DNA of 34,219 nt, taken from Halococcus salsus. GTDB lineage: Archaea > Halobacteriota > Halobacteria > Halobacteriales > Halococcaceae. Below, in pieces: positions 1 through 7,582 of this stretch; the first letter of the stretch is position 1; the number at the start of each line of letters is the position of its first letter. Under the pieces are notes generated by a model that was not told the DNA's origin, made no database searches, and saw nothing but the letters and a program-made list of their open reading frames with translations. Location: the NCBI RefSeq assembly GCF_009900715.1, contig NZ_JAAAJC010000013.1, positions 5,061 to 39,279 of the forward strand. The letters run 5' to 3'. The position numbers were made by a program, and so were the translations under genes.

Positions 1-1083
1 TTTGGTCCACTCACAGAAGGTGTTGAACGTGAATCGATTCGGGAGGTCGCGCCCGCCTCGGCGCGGGCGGGCGACGACCGCCCATCGAAGCACTACCCAG
101 AGGTTCTTCAGCAGGAAGCTCACGACGACGTACAGCACCCGCACCGCAACATCCTGCGTTGTCGTGACGGCACGAGCTTGGCGGAATAGTCGGTAGCCGG
201 TTTCGATGGCTGAACGCTTTCGATAGAGTTGCTCGATCTGTTTCGGCCTGCGGTCGGTCAGACCGCAGGCCGCGTAGCCTCGCACGACCTCGCCGCTCTT
301 GCCGCGATCACCGTTCTGATAGGAGATACAGACCGCGAGCGGGAACGTCAGTTCCCGCTTGCGGCCTTTGTACATCGTGTAACTGTCCCACTTCGAGACG
401 GACGTCTCGAGTTTCTGCTTGAGCCGGTCGCCCTTCGGGACGACCGGCACGACAACTGGCGCTTGCTGTCGTGCGCTGCGAAGAACGCGCTCGATGTAGA
501 AGCCGCGATCAGCAAGGTAGACATCGGTCTCGAAGGGAAACGAGCCGACGTGGTCGAGGACGCGCTCGACCGCGTCGGCGGTGGGTTCGTCGCTGCGGAC
601 CTTCGTGAGAGCAAGCGTGAGTCGCTTGCCGGTCGTGAGCGTGAAGGCGGTGCAGTAGCGATGGCACGTCGTTGTTCCGTCAGTAGCTTTCATCCGACAG
701 AGTTCGCCTTCCTCGTCGTCGAAGGTGCCGTGATAGGGGTTGTCGACGAAATCCAAGAGGACGGTCCTCGACCGTGAAAGGTCGAGGACCTCCGTGGCCT
801 GATCAGCGAGGAGTTCGTTGGCGGCCGCTTCGATATCGTCTTGATCGACGGTATGGAGCCACTCTCGGACGGCATCGTCGCAGGGAGTCTCGTCCGTCTG
901 GGAACAGATTTCCCAGACGGACGTCTGGCCGACAGCAGCACGGGCGACGACAGGCCAGATATCGCCGGGATCGAGGGGCGAACCCTCGATCCCTGGGAGC
1001 GGAAGATCGCTAATCTGGTCGTGGGCTAGTTCTTTGGCGTCGGTGGCAGAAAGGCGATCGTCTGGCTGAGTCGGGTCGAACAC
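1..1083 (-). CDS. ISH3-type (IS4-like DDE) transposase, 3' end outside window
   Basis: One uninterrupted frame of 361 codons runs from a GTG at 1083-1081 off the left edge of the window. The frame is closed upstream by a TGA at 1092-1090, so GTG is the only sensible start seen. The protein cuts and pastes its own insertion sequence. A DDE catalytic set fits: Asp111 in LLDFVDNPYHG, Asp192 in YLADRGFY and Glu294 in YRKRSAIETGYRLFR. The last stretch matches the IS4-type Y-x2-R-x3-E-x6-K/R signature (Y287, R290, E294, R301). The DFVDNPYHG and SFLLKNLWVVLRWAVVARPR stretches are what I remember from haloarchaeal ISH3-family transposases. The gene is GC-rich compared with the following AT-rich block. 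Its start-side end abuts a beheaded ATPase gene. The terminal inverted repeats and target duplication cannot be defined because one end is outside the window. Confidence 0.88.
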   Translation of the reverse strand, partial: MFDPTQPDDRLSATDAKELAHDQISDLPLPGIEGSPLDPGDIWPVVARAAVGQTSVWEICSQTDETPCDDAVREWLHTVDQDDIEAAANELLADQATEVLDLSRSRTVLLDFVDNPYHGTFDDEEGELCRMKATDGTTTCHRYCTAFTLTTGKRLTLALTKVRSDEPTADAVERVLDHVGSFPFETDVYLADRGFYIERVLRSARQQAPVVVPVVPKGDRLKQKLETSVSKWDSYTMYKGRKRELTFPLAVCISYQNGDRGKSGEVVRGYAACGLTDRRPKQIEQLYRKRSAIETGYRLFRQARAVTTTQDVAVRVLYVVVSFLLKNLWVVLRWAVVARPRRGGRDLPNRFTFNTFCEWTK

Positions 1084-1153
1084 ACTCCCTCAACCAGACA
1101 TCTTCCTCAATCAGAGCAATGATTCAGCCTGCCGCAGATACGATTGGGAAGTA

Positions 1154-2119
1154 CCGATAGTTCCTCTAAACGAGAACACCGAGGAGAATGTACTCCGGTG
1201 TGCTCGCGGACTAGAGTCACGGTCAGAGCACCCCATCAGTGAGGCAATTGTCGACCGCGCTGAGCAAGCCGCCGTTCCCGAGCGTAAAGTAGATGAATTT
1301 GATAGTATTACGGGAAAAGGCGTCCAAGCGGATCTTGATGGGACGCTTCACTATGCTGGGAAGCCTGGCCTGTTCGAAGAGTTAGGTTTCGATCTAACCC
1401 ATGCCCACGCAACAACCGACGGCGGCGTCGTTACGAAGAAGAGCCGTCAGGTGTGTGAACAGAACAATTGTGTGGATCTACTTGAAGAAGTTGTTCCTAA
1501 GCTACAGTCACAGGGGAAAACAGTCGTACTCGTCGGTACTGAAAACGAAATTGAAGGTATTATCGCTGTAGCCGACGAGATCAGATCTGAAGCTAAACAG
1601 ACAATTCAGCAGCTTCATGATTCCGGTGTGGAACACATTATAATGTTGACTGGCGATAATGAACGAACTGCTAAAGCTATCGCCGACGAGGTTGGCGTCG
1701 ATGAGTTCCAAGCAGAACTTCTTCCCGACGAAAAAGTCGAAGCAATGCAGAAGCTGGATGAGTCGTATGATGGGGTTGCAATGGTTGGCGATGGCGTCAA
1801 CGATGCACCTGCCCTGGCGACGGCGACTGTAGGAATTGCCATGGGTGCTGCTGGTACGGATACGGCTCTCGAAACCGCTGACATTGCGCTCATGAGTGAT
1901 GATCTCTCAAAGCTACCCTATCTTTATGAACTCGCACACGGTGCTAACAGTGTTATCCGACAGAACATTTGGGCAAGCCTTGCAGCGAAAGCTATCCTTG
2001 CAGTAGCCGTTCCATTCGGCTACGTCCCAATATGGCTGGCAGTGCTCGCTGGTGATGCAGGAATGACGCTTGGAGTTACAGGGAATGCAATGCGTCTTTC
2101 CCGGCTCGACCCTCGGTAA
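1154..2119 (+). pseudogene. C-terminal half of a Zn/Cd-type P1B ATPase, 5' truncated
   Basis: The frame encodes only the distal P-domain, the N-domain and the last two membrane helices of a heavy-metal P-type ATPase. Similarity to the complete ATPase at 17878-20223 starts near position 1157, with VPLNENTEENVL matching residue ~452 of that protein, just after its DKTGTLT motif. It then continues to the stop. The HP motif of the N-domain (SEHP), MVGDGVNDAPA, the TM7 Lys region and the TM8 D-x-G region (GDAGMTLG) are all present. The HMA domain, TM1-6, the actuator domain, the CPC motif and the phosphorylated Asp are missing, so the product cannot pump metal. Several internal GTG/ATG codons exist, for example GTG 1451, but a protein from there would not be functional. 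The break lies next to the ISH3-type gene, so insertion or recombination at the element probably removed the 5' half. The gene is AT-richer and clearly diverged from the intact copy, so it is not a recent duplicate. Confidence 0.9.
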
Positions 2120-2223
2120 TCTCATTGAGGGGGCGCACAGTCCTCAGTTTCTAATGGGGGAAAAACAGCTACTCTCTCCAAGCAGGGAGCAAGGATACAG
2201 AGATAAGTATCAAATATCTAAAA

Positions 2224-2634
2224 ATGCACGATAGGATGCGAGGGGATGTTGACGCCTCGATAATAGGACACGCTGTGGAAATCAGCAGTTACTCATCTCC
2301 GATATGGGCTGGTATCGGGGTCTCCATTCTCATTAGAGGTTATTCGCCAATTTTCATCGTATTTCCCTTGGCGGGACTTGGAGGGCTTATACTCTCTATT
2401 GGGATAAGTCGCCACTCAAAAACGGGTTTCACGTTAGTTGCATGGCCAGTTCCCGAAAAGCGTGTTGAACAAGTCACGTCCGCCATTGCATACAATTCAA
2501 CGCTTCTACTAGGAGTAGTAGTCGCCGTGATTTCCTGGCTTGTAGCTAATTCATGGTATTGGGGAACACTGTTCGCTTTGATTACTCCAATATGGTTTCT
2601 TCGTCATCTCCAGTTCTTTGTCTATGAGATATGA
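2224..2634 (+). CDS. hypothetical membrane protein (about 4 TM)
   Basis: A 136-residue hydrophobic protein with likely membrane segments near residues 25-42, 44-62, 88-106 and 110-128. The linker between helices 2 and 3 is polar and short. I do not recognise the family. The ATG at 2224 lies directly behind an A/T-rich stretch (aagtatcaaatatctaaa) that could hold the TATA element of a nearly leaderless transcript. It stands alone: a beheaded ATPase precedes it and the next gene is convergent. Hydrophobicity and the good fit of an uninterrupted frame support it being real. The function is unknown. Confidence 0.6.
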   Translation: MHDRMRGDVDASIIGHAVEISSYSSPIWAGIGVSILIRGYSPIFIVFPLAGLGGLILSIGISRHSKTGFTLVAWPVPEKRVEQVTSAIAYNSTLLLGVVVAVISWLVANSWYWGTLFALITPIWFLRHLQFFVYEI

Positions 2635-2671
2635 TACGTAAGACTCCGATATTCATTTTAGAGGGAAGGTC

Positions 2672-2953
2672 TCATTCTTCTAGATGTAGAGAATATATTA
2701 TTATTGAGAACCCAACAACAGTCAAAACGCTATTAATGAGAACGCCTGCCTGGAATGAGACTCCAAGTGCTTGGTGGGCAATCCCTGCAGAGAGAGCTCC
2801 AGTAGTGACAACTCCGAATCCAAACGCAAGAGCGCGTAATGAGGAGGCTTTCGTCCGCAAATATGCTTTGTAAGCAATGTACGTAATGGCACCACCAAGA
2901 ACGACTATTATTGATTTGAGAGTGAATATAGCCAACGTTTCGACTTGACTCAT
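2672..2953 (-). CDS. small membrane protein, DUF7521-like
   Basis: A 93-residue protein made of three hydrophobic segments (about residues 12-31, 40-62 and 68-88). A conserved-looking Tyr-Lys-Ala-Tyr follows the first helix and a His sits in the second (AGIAHQALG). The pattern matches my memory of the haloarchaeal family DUF7521, which commonly sits next to a winged-helix regulator; the number is from memory. Its ATG overlaps the last four bases of the upstream regulator gene (ATGA), so the two are almost certainly translated from one mRNA. The molecular function is unknown. A sensor or accessory membrane role beside the regulator is only inferred from the pairing. Confidence 0.78.
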   Translation of the reverse strand: MSQVETLAIFTLKSIIVVLGGAITYIAYKAYLRTKASSLRALAFGFGVVTTGALSAGIAHQALGVSFQAGVLINSVLTVVGFSIIIYSLHLEE

Positions 2954-3327
2954 AGTTCCTCACCCATTGTCGACCACATATCTGCTAGTCGGTGGTTTGC
3001 AGGACGTTTTGGCCGGCTCATTTCCACATCTAATTTGCCATTCTCTAAGGTGAAAATGCGAATGTCTGTGAAATTTCGTTGGTAGCGTGTGATTCTACCG
3101 CGATCTTGATGAACGGTATGGATCTCTCTTAGAAGAGTAGCACTGCTTAAGAGGTCTAATTTGCGATACAGAGTTGAAATCGGGATGTCTTTGTTCTCTG
3201 CGATTTCTTTTGCGGTCATTGGTGACGTTGTTTCTTCAAGGATGGCTTGACTATCGGGATCGCCCAGCGCTTCAAGGATTTGTTCAATCGTTGGATTGTC
3301 CTCATCACTCTCTCGCTTAGTTCCCAT
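2950..3327 (-). CDS. ArsR-like winged-helix transcriptional regulator
   Basis: A 125-residue acidic protein. Residues ~14-75 form a winged-helix DNA-binding domain of the ArsR-like kind: ILEALGDPDSQAILEE opens the fold, and SPMTAKEIAENKDIPISTLYRKLDLL supplies helices 2 and 3. The wing is likely the basic DRGRITRYQRN segment. No metal-binding cysteines are present, so it is not a classical arsenic or metal sensor. The C-terminal ~40 residues (VEMSRPKRPANHRLADMWSTMG) resemble tails I associate with haloarchaeal regulators paired with DUF7521-like membrane proteins. It overlaps that gene by 4 bp and they form a two-gene operon, probably autoregulated. Confidence 0.82.
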   Translation of the reverse strand: MGTKRESDEDNPTIEQILEALGDPDSQAILEETTSPMTAKEIAENKDIPISTLYRKLDLLSSATLLREIHTVHQDRGRITRYQRNFTDIRIFTLENGKLDVEMSRPKRPANHRLADMWSTMGEEL

Positions 3328-3509
3328 TGTCTGGTTTCAGCATCCAGTTGACGGTGAGTAGTTGATTCTATCCACTTCTTTTATAGAATATGCCTTTGTA
3401 GAAACAGTATGTAGTTTTTGCCAAGTAGATATGCCAAAAATGCGGTTTTCCTCGTAACTCAAGTAGAAGGCGAATTTCCCTGGCCAATACCTATCAGCGA
3501 ATTCAGGAT

Positions 3510-3728
3510 TCAACTGAATTCACCAATGAGCCTTGCTCTCCCGCGTTCAGTAAGTCGGTAATGGCCTCGTTTGCAAGAATGGATATCTCCTGTTTTGTAC
3601 AACCGGGAGCAAATTCGGTCTACGGAGAGAGGATGTTTACCTAATTCCTCCGCAATTCTCCTCACATGTAATGGACCCTCTACACCAAGTATCTCGAGTA
3701 TCTGGAGTTCGTTCTGATTTTTATTCAT
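3510..3728 (-). CDS. small winged-helix DNA-binding protein
   Basis: A 72-residue protein consisting of little more than one winged-helix domain. LQILEILGVEGPLHVRRIAEELGKHPLSVDRICSRLYKTG can be read as helices 1 to 3, followed by a wing ending in RGHYRLTERGRARL. It is basic enough to bind DNA and has no effector domain. The GHYRLTERG ending is typical of MarR/PadR-like small haloarchaeal regulators. It stands alone between the previous two-gene operon and the TFB gene, all on the same strand. The target is unknown. Confidence 0.7.
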   Translation of the reverse strand: MNKNQNELQILEILGVEGPLHVRRIAEELGKHPLSVDRICSRLYKTGDIHSCKRGHYRLTERGRARLIGEFS

Positions 3729-3791
3729 AGGTAATCCACTGCCGCTTTATGAGAAATAGATAACTGAATCCCTTCTCGGTTTTGCTGAAAC

Positions 3792-4805
3792 TCAACTTTC
3801 GTTCCTCTCTAGGTATATCTTCAGTAACTCATGATAGCGGTCACGAATAGTTACATGGCTGACTTTCGATTCATTACTTATCGTTTCCTGAGTGAACTCT
3901 TCGCCAGAAAGCTGTGAGGCCGAATAGAGGGCCGCAGCTGCGAGGCCAGCTGGTTTTTTTCCGCTCAAGATATTTGCTCTTTTACCAGTCTTGAGTATTT
4001 CTCTCGCTAAGTTCTCCGTCTCTTCTGTTGCATCAAGGCCTGAAGCGAATTGTCTGATATACTGCATGGGGTCTGCTGGCTGAATTTGAAGACCAAGTTG
4101 ACGTGAGAGATATCGATAGGCTCGCTGAATTGGAAGTTGCGGGACGCGACTAACTGCCGCACACTCTGACAGCGTTCGAGGTGTGTTATGTTGGCGAGCT
4201 GCAGCATATAGGCTAGCTGTCGCCATTGCTTCGATAGAACGCCCTGGAAGAAGACCCTCACTAACAGCTCGCCGATAAATAACACCAGTGGTTTCTTTGA
4301 CAGGATCAATGAGTCCAAGTGCTGAGGACATCCGTCTAATTTCGTTGAAAGCTTGCTTTAGGTTTCTGTCTTGGGCATTTTTAGTCCGGAATCGGTTGTC
4401 CCACTTTCGGAGTCGATGCATCTGTGTTCGTTTTTCCGCAGAGAGCTGTTTCCCGTAGGCATCTTTGTTTTGCCACCCTATTGTAGTACTTAGTCCCCGG
4501 TCATGCAAAAGGGGGCTGAGAGGAGCTCCGACACGATTTCTTCGATCTTTTTCATCGGCATAAAAGGACCGCCATTCGGGTCCACGATCAATAGCTTCCT
4601 GTGTAAGAACAAGCCCACACTGTTGGCACCTCGTTTCTCCATGTTCTGAGTCGTGCATAGTCTTCCCTCCACACTCAGGGCACAGTGTTTCCTGAGATGG
4701 GTGAGAGAATTTCTCTTTGTTAGTACTGCCTTCTTCGGATTGACTAAGTTTGTTCCTGACCATGGTCATCCAACTGTATTTTGCCTTTGACTGGCTCGCG
4801 TCCAC
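3792..4805 (-). CDS. tfb: transcription initiation factor IIB (TFB paralogue)
   Basis: A 337-residue archaeal TFB, which bridges TBP at the TATA box to RNA polymerase. The N-terminal zinc ribbon has four cysteines (C42, C45, C60, C63). It is followed by the B-reader/linker region (DRGPEWRSFYADEKDRRNRVGAPLSPLLHDRGL split across residues 73-105). Two cyclin-fold repeats then occupy about 125-220 and 230-332, the second ending in the recognition-helix region VSHVTIRDRYHELL. Haloarchaea carry several TFBs that direct different promoter sets. This one sits in AT-rich accessory DNA, so it is probably an accessory factor and not the housekeeping copy. Met13 or Met15 are alternative starts, but they leave the ribbon intact. 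Confidence 0.93.
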   Translation of the reverse strand: MDASQSKAKYSWMTMVRNKLSQSEEGSTNKEKFSHPSQETLCPECGGKTMHDSEHGETRCQQCGLVLTQEAIDRGPEWRSFYADEKDRRNRVGAPLSPLLHDRGLSTTIGWQNKDAYGKQLSAEKRTQMHRLRKWDNRFRTKNAQDRNLKQAFNEIRRMSSALGLIDPVKETTGVIYRRAVSEGLLPGRSIEAMATASLYAAARQHNTPRTLSECAAVSRVPQLPIQRAYRYLSRQLGLQIQPADPMQYIRQFASGLDATEETENLAREILKTGKRANILSGKKPAGLAAAALYSASQLSGEEFTQETISNESKVSHVTIRDRYHELLKIYLERNES

Positions 4806-4951
4806 TCCAGTACCTACTTACCTCAAAAATGGTTCATCCCCAGGTTGAATGAGCGCTGACCTTATTCCCGTTTTGTGAGAATCGCCCTAAATGGGGCTCT
4901 GAGAAAATTGTCTTCAGAACATTCTCTTGCTCGCATATCTATGCTTCTGAG

Positions 4952-5392
4952 ATGCCAATGAGATCATCAGATGTGAGAAAGAATATCGGAATGACGTCGT
5001 ATCGGTACAATTACAGAGAGATAATTGGTTCAATATGCGTCGCTGTAATCGAAACTGAGCTTCTGCTGGTGCCAATTTGGTTAGGACACGCTGTTTTCTT
5101 CTCTTCGAATGCTCCCCAAATTTCTCTCCATATATGGTTCCTTGTTTGTTGGTGGTCTCTCGCATGTTGTATTGGATTAGTACGTGGGTTACGTTCTCTG
5201 AGATTGCATAACGCTCCGGTCTCCTCTTCTGGTGCAGCAAGCGCTCTTGCAACTGGACTCACGTGTAATATAGCGACAATTGCAGGAATAATAATCGCTG
5301 AAGGAATGTGGATGGTAGCTGGCAGTCCTCCTCTATCAGCGTTTTTTGGAGTTTTGGTTTCTAGCTCGGTTTATATATCTCTCAGATTATAA
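4952..5392 (+). CDS. hypothetical membrane protein (4 TM)
   Basis: A 146-residue protein with four likely membrane helices (about residues 27-48, 59-76, 93-113 and 121-142). A second in-frame ATG at 4991 would remove 13 mostly polar residues and give the start MTSYRYNYREIIG, which reads more like a haloarchaeal N-terminus. The family is not recognised. It is divergent from the TFB gene and 51 bp ahead of another small membrane protein on the same strand. The two may be co-transcribed. Confidence 0.6.
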   Translation: MPMRSSDVRKNIGMTSYRYNYREIIGSICVAVIETELLLVPIWLGHAVFFSSNAPQISLHIWFLVCWWSLACCIGLVRGLRSLRLHNAPVSSSGAASALATGLTCNIATIAGIIIAEGMWMVAGSPPLSAFFGVLVSSSVYISLRL

Positions 5393-5443
5393 AATGTTCA
5401 AAATCTGCACATCAACAGCACTCTCTGAATACAGCAGTATCCC

Positions 5444-5695
5444 ATGTCTTATTTCACTGGCTTCCCTACCACGAACATGTCGCTAAAGCACCAGCTCTTC
5501 GATATACTACTTGCAGGGATAATTGCCGGGCTTTCCACATTCATGATCAGCTTTGTAGCTTTTGAGGCTGCGCTTGCTATCGGACTTGCCCTCGGTAGCA
5601 TGTATTATTTTTCTCGATACCCATGGGGATCTCAAGATGGTGAAAAATACAACGAACTTATTGACGAATTCTACGCAAAATATTTCCCCTTTTGA
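5444..5695 (+). CDS. small hypothetical membrane protein (2 TM)
   Basis: An 83-residue protein with two adjacent hydrophobic segments at about residues 17-37 and 40-57, and a soluble acidic/aromatic tail (YNELIDEFYAKYFPF). Met12 (position 5477) is an alternative start. It follows the 4-TM protein by 51 bp on the same strand and may share its mRNA. I do not recognise it. Downstream, 5696-5887 shows no gene I can support. Confidence 0.5.
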   Translation: MSYFTGFPTTNMSLKHQLFDILLAGIIAGLSTFMISFVAFEAALAIGLALGSMYYFSRYPWGSQDGEKYNELIDEFYAKYFPF

Positions 5696-5887
5696 TATCG
5701 GGTAATAGAGATAATCTGGTTCTGTTTGTGAGTTAGACTCTTGGGAACAGGCATGGGACTACATCCATGGTCCCTGGTGTCATAGGGGTTAGTGATAAGT
5801 CGTAGTGGAAAATTGATTATTTTGCATGACTATTTGGTGGGTGATTTATTGCTATCGCTACAAGTAATGGGGATGTCTACTTATACG

Positions 5888-6169
5888 CTAATCCATATCA
5901 TAGTGCTGCGAGACATAATTTACAAGCAAAAGCATGACACCTAACCCAACTCCAAGTGTTCCCATCCCATACACTGCGAGTCCACTAGGCGTCGGCTGGA
6001 GAGTGAAAAGGAAAAACAGTGATACTGGCCGGAGAGACTTGATTCCAAGGGAGCCTAATAAGTACCCCCACCCGCCTGCTAGGATAACGACGGCCACATA
6101 GATGATAAGTACAACGAATCGGCCCCCATGATCGGTCAGAACCCGCTTTTCTATCGATTCTCCAGACAT
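5888..6169 (-). CDS. small membrane protein, DUF7520-like (paralogue A)
   Basis: A 93-residue protein with two membrane helices (about residues 17-40 and 62-86). The stretch LRPVSLFFLFTLQPTPSGL lies between them and the end is VNYVSQHYDMD. I chose the ATG at 6169 because upstream in-frame sequence to 6301 reads as non-protein-like basic sequence, and MSGES begins the conserved-looking part. The arrangement matches my recollection of haloarchaeal DUF7520, which is not verified. A second, more diverged member lies at 15522-15758, with the corresponding PQTPISMAVFG segment. The function is unknown. Confidence 0.7.
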   Translation of the reverse strand: MSGESIEKRVLTDHGGRFVVLIIYVAVVILAGGWGYLLGSLGIKSLRPVSLFFLFTLQPTPSGLAVYGMGTLGVGLGVMLLLVNYVSQHYDMD

Positions 6170-6230
6170 ATTCTCAATCTTCCTCCCCCGAAGGATTAGC
6201 CTTTTGTCTACACGCCTCCCCTTGGTCTCT

Positions 6231-6317
6231 ATGCAGAGTAAAGAATTACTCCTCGGAATTTTAACTAGCATCACACTTGTAATGGCAATATTAGCGTTCA
6301 TACTGGTTATTAGTTAA
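6231..6317 (+). CDS. possible 28-residue single-TM peptide
   Basis: ATG at 6231 opens a 28-codon frame ending at TAA 6315-6317. It encodes a charged start (MQSKE) followed by an almost continuous hydrophobic helix. It is divergent from the DUF7520-like gene, with 61 bp between the two starts, which is room for back-to-back promoters. Single-helix microproteins are common in haloarchaea, but a frame this short can arise by chance, so confidence is low. Confidence 0.3.
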   Translation: MQSKELLLGILTSITLVMAILAFILVIS

Positions 6318-6434
6318 ACTAAGTCAACCTATTGAATGATCTCCAAATGACCCTTTGATACTGAGACGACCGCCAATATTTTAGAGGAGACATCAGCACC
6401 GACCAATCTTACTAATTGATTAGTGGCTTCAAAA

Positions 6435-7373
6435 TCAGGTAGGACTAACCTGAAGACCAAGTGATTTTTGTATGACTAGACGGAAGACAAAAGAACAGAT
6501 TCCGTACCAGACAATCCACGTCTGTAAAGGTCCAGCAATTCCTTCGGTCCATTCAACTTGTCCCAGTAGGGGGAGAACTATGCTACTTTCTGCTACTGCA
6601 ATATGACTAGTACTTCCACCAACACCGAGCATCCAGTACATCCAAAGAAAAGCAGGTATAGTAATCAACATTATCCAAACCATTGGTCGGAACATCGATT
6701 TAAACATTCCTAGCTGATCGCTCATAGCATCCATCTGTTCCTCTTGGATACGCTCTAAAGCAGCATCATCATCACGCTCTCTGGCCTTTTCACGGCGCTT
6801 TTGGATACCTCTCATCTTCTCTTGCACTACCCCCATTTTTTCTGTATCCATAAGCCAAGATTGCAGGAAAGTCGAATAAAACCCGGTGAATACTGAGAGT
6901 ATAATTATCATAACATAAAACGGTAGAATTGAATCTATGGGCCCCATAATAATATCTACCGTACTAGCGATTAGGTTCTGGAGATTTTGGATTTGATAGG
7001 CAGGGATAAACGATATAGCAACAAATGCGGCAATTTTGTCATAAATCGACCAGCCTGAACTACTATCCTTATCGTTTCTTTGTATATCTGTGGGCCCATC
7101 GTCAAGTAGAGCCTGTATGTCGTTAGGGTTAGAAATTGCAAATCCGTTACCGATCCCGTCATGTAATATTCCAGTCTCAATTAGTCTACCCCATTGACCG
7201 CTTGTGAGTTTGTTGTTCACATCGTCCCACGCAACGGTACCTAGCTGGGTCTCCTTAGCTGATGAATTGCTGGTGGCATCTTGTTGAGCTTGTGCAAGTA
7301 CTACTGAGAGAGCATCTTCAAACTCGCTATTTTCAGCAATTAGCGAGAGTGCAGTCTCCTTAGACTTCGACAT
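6435..7373 (-). CDS. DUF106 / EMC3-TMCO1 family membrane protein (YidC/Oxa1-like insertase)
   Basis: A 312-residue protein of the DUF106 family, the archaeal relatives of Oxa1/YidC, EMC3 and TMCO1 that help insert membrane proteins. Residues 1-110 form a soluble acidic domain with SGQWGRLIETGIL, which I also associate with other haloarchaeal members. Membrane helices are likely at about 150-172, 230-250 and 284-303, with a weaker one near 114-135. The cytosolic segment between helices (about 176-228, EKMRGIQKRREKARERDDDAAL) is a charged helical hairpin, a hallmark of this superfamily next to the ribosome- or substrate-contacting groove. Every haloarchaeon needs one such protein, so this copy in accessory DNA may be an extra. 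It lies 209 bp downstream of an arylsulfotransferase-like gene on the same strand. Confidence 0.85.
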   Translation of the reverse strand: MSKSKETALSLIAENSEFEDALSVVLAQAQQDATSNSSAKETQLGTVAWDDVNNKLTSGQWGRLIETGILHDGIGNGFAISNPNDIQALLDDGPTDIQRNDKDSSSGWSIYDKIAAFVAISFIPAYQIQNLQNLIASTVDIIMGPIDSILPFYVMIIILSVFTGFYSTFLQSWLMDTEKMGVVQEKMRGIQKRREKARERDDDAALERIQEEQMDAMSDQLGMFKSMFRPMVWIMLITIPAFLWMYWMLGVGGSTSHIAVAESSIVLPLLGQVEWTEGIAGPLQTWIVWYGICSFVFRLVIQKSLGLQVSPT

Positions 7374-7582
7374 TGCTCACTATTGGCAAGTAGTTAGCAG
7401 CAACAATTGCGTTTCGATCTAACATTCGTCAGTAAACGGTTCAGGCATCCGAGTATATATCCATCTAAGATCAAATAACCCTATAGCAGCCCACATCAAA
7501 TTTCGTAGCAATTAAAGTTTATACCAGAATTGCCCAATATAATCCGTTGAAAGATCGAATAGATACTGGGCAACTACAATAT

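Noticed and set aside
229-777. 182-codon plus-strand frame over the ISH3-type gene
   Set aside because: It is antisense to a continuous minus-strand transposase frame with catalytic motifs; its composition is what the GC-rich complementary strand produces.
4914-5252. 112-codon minus-strand frame
   Set aside because: It has basic, Gln/Arg-rich random-looking sequence opposite the 4-TM protein at 4952-5392.
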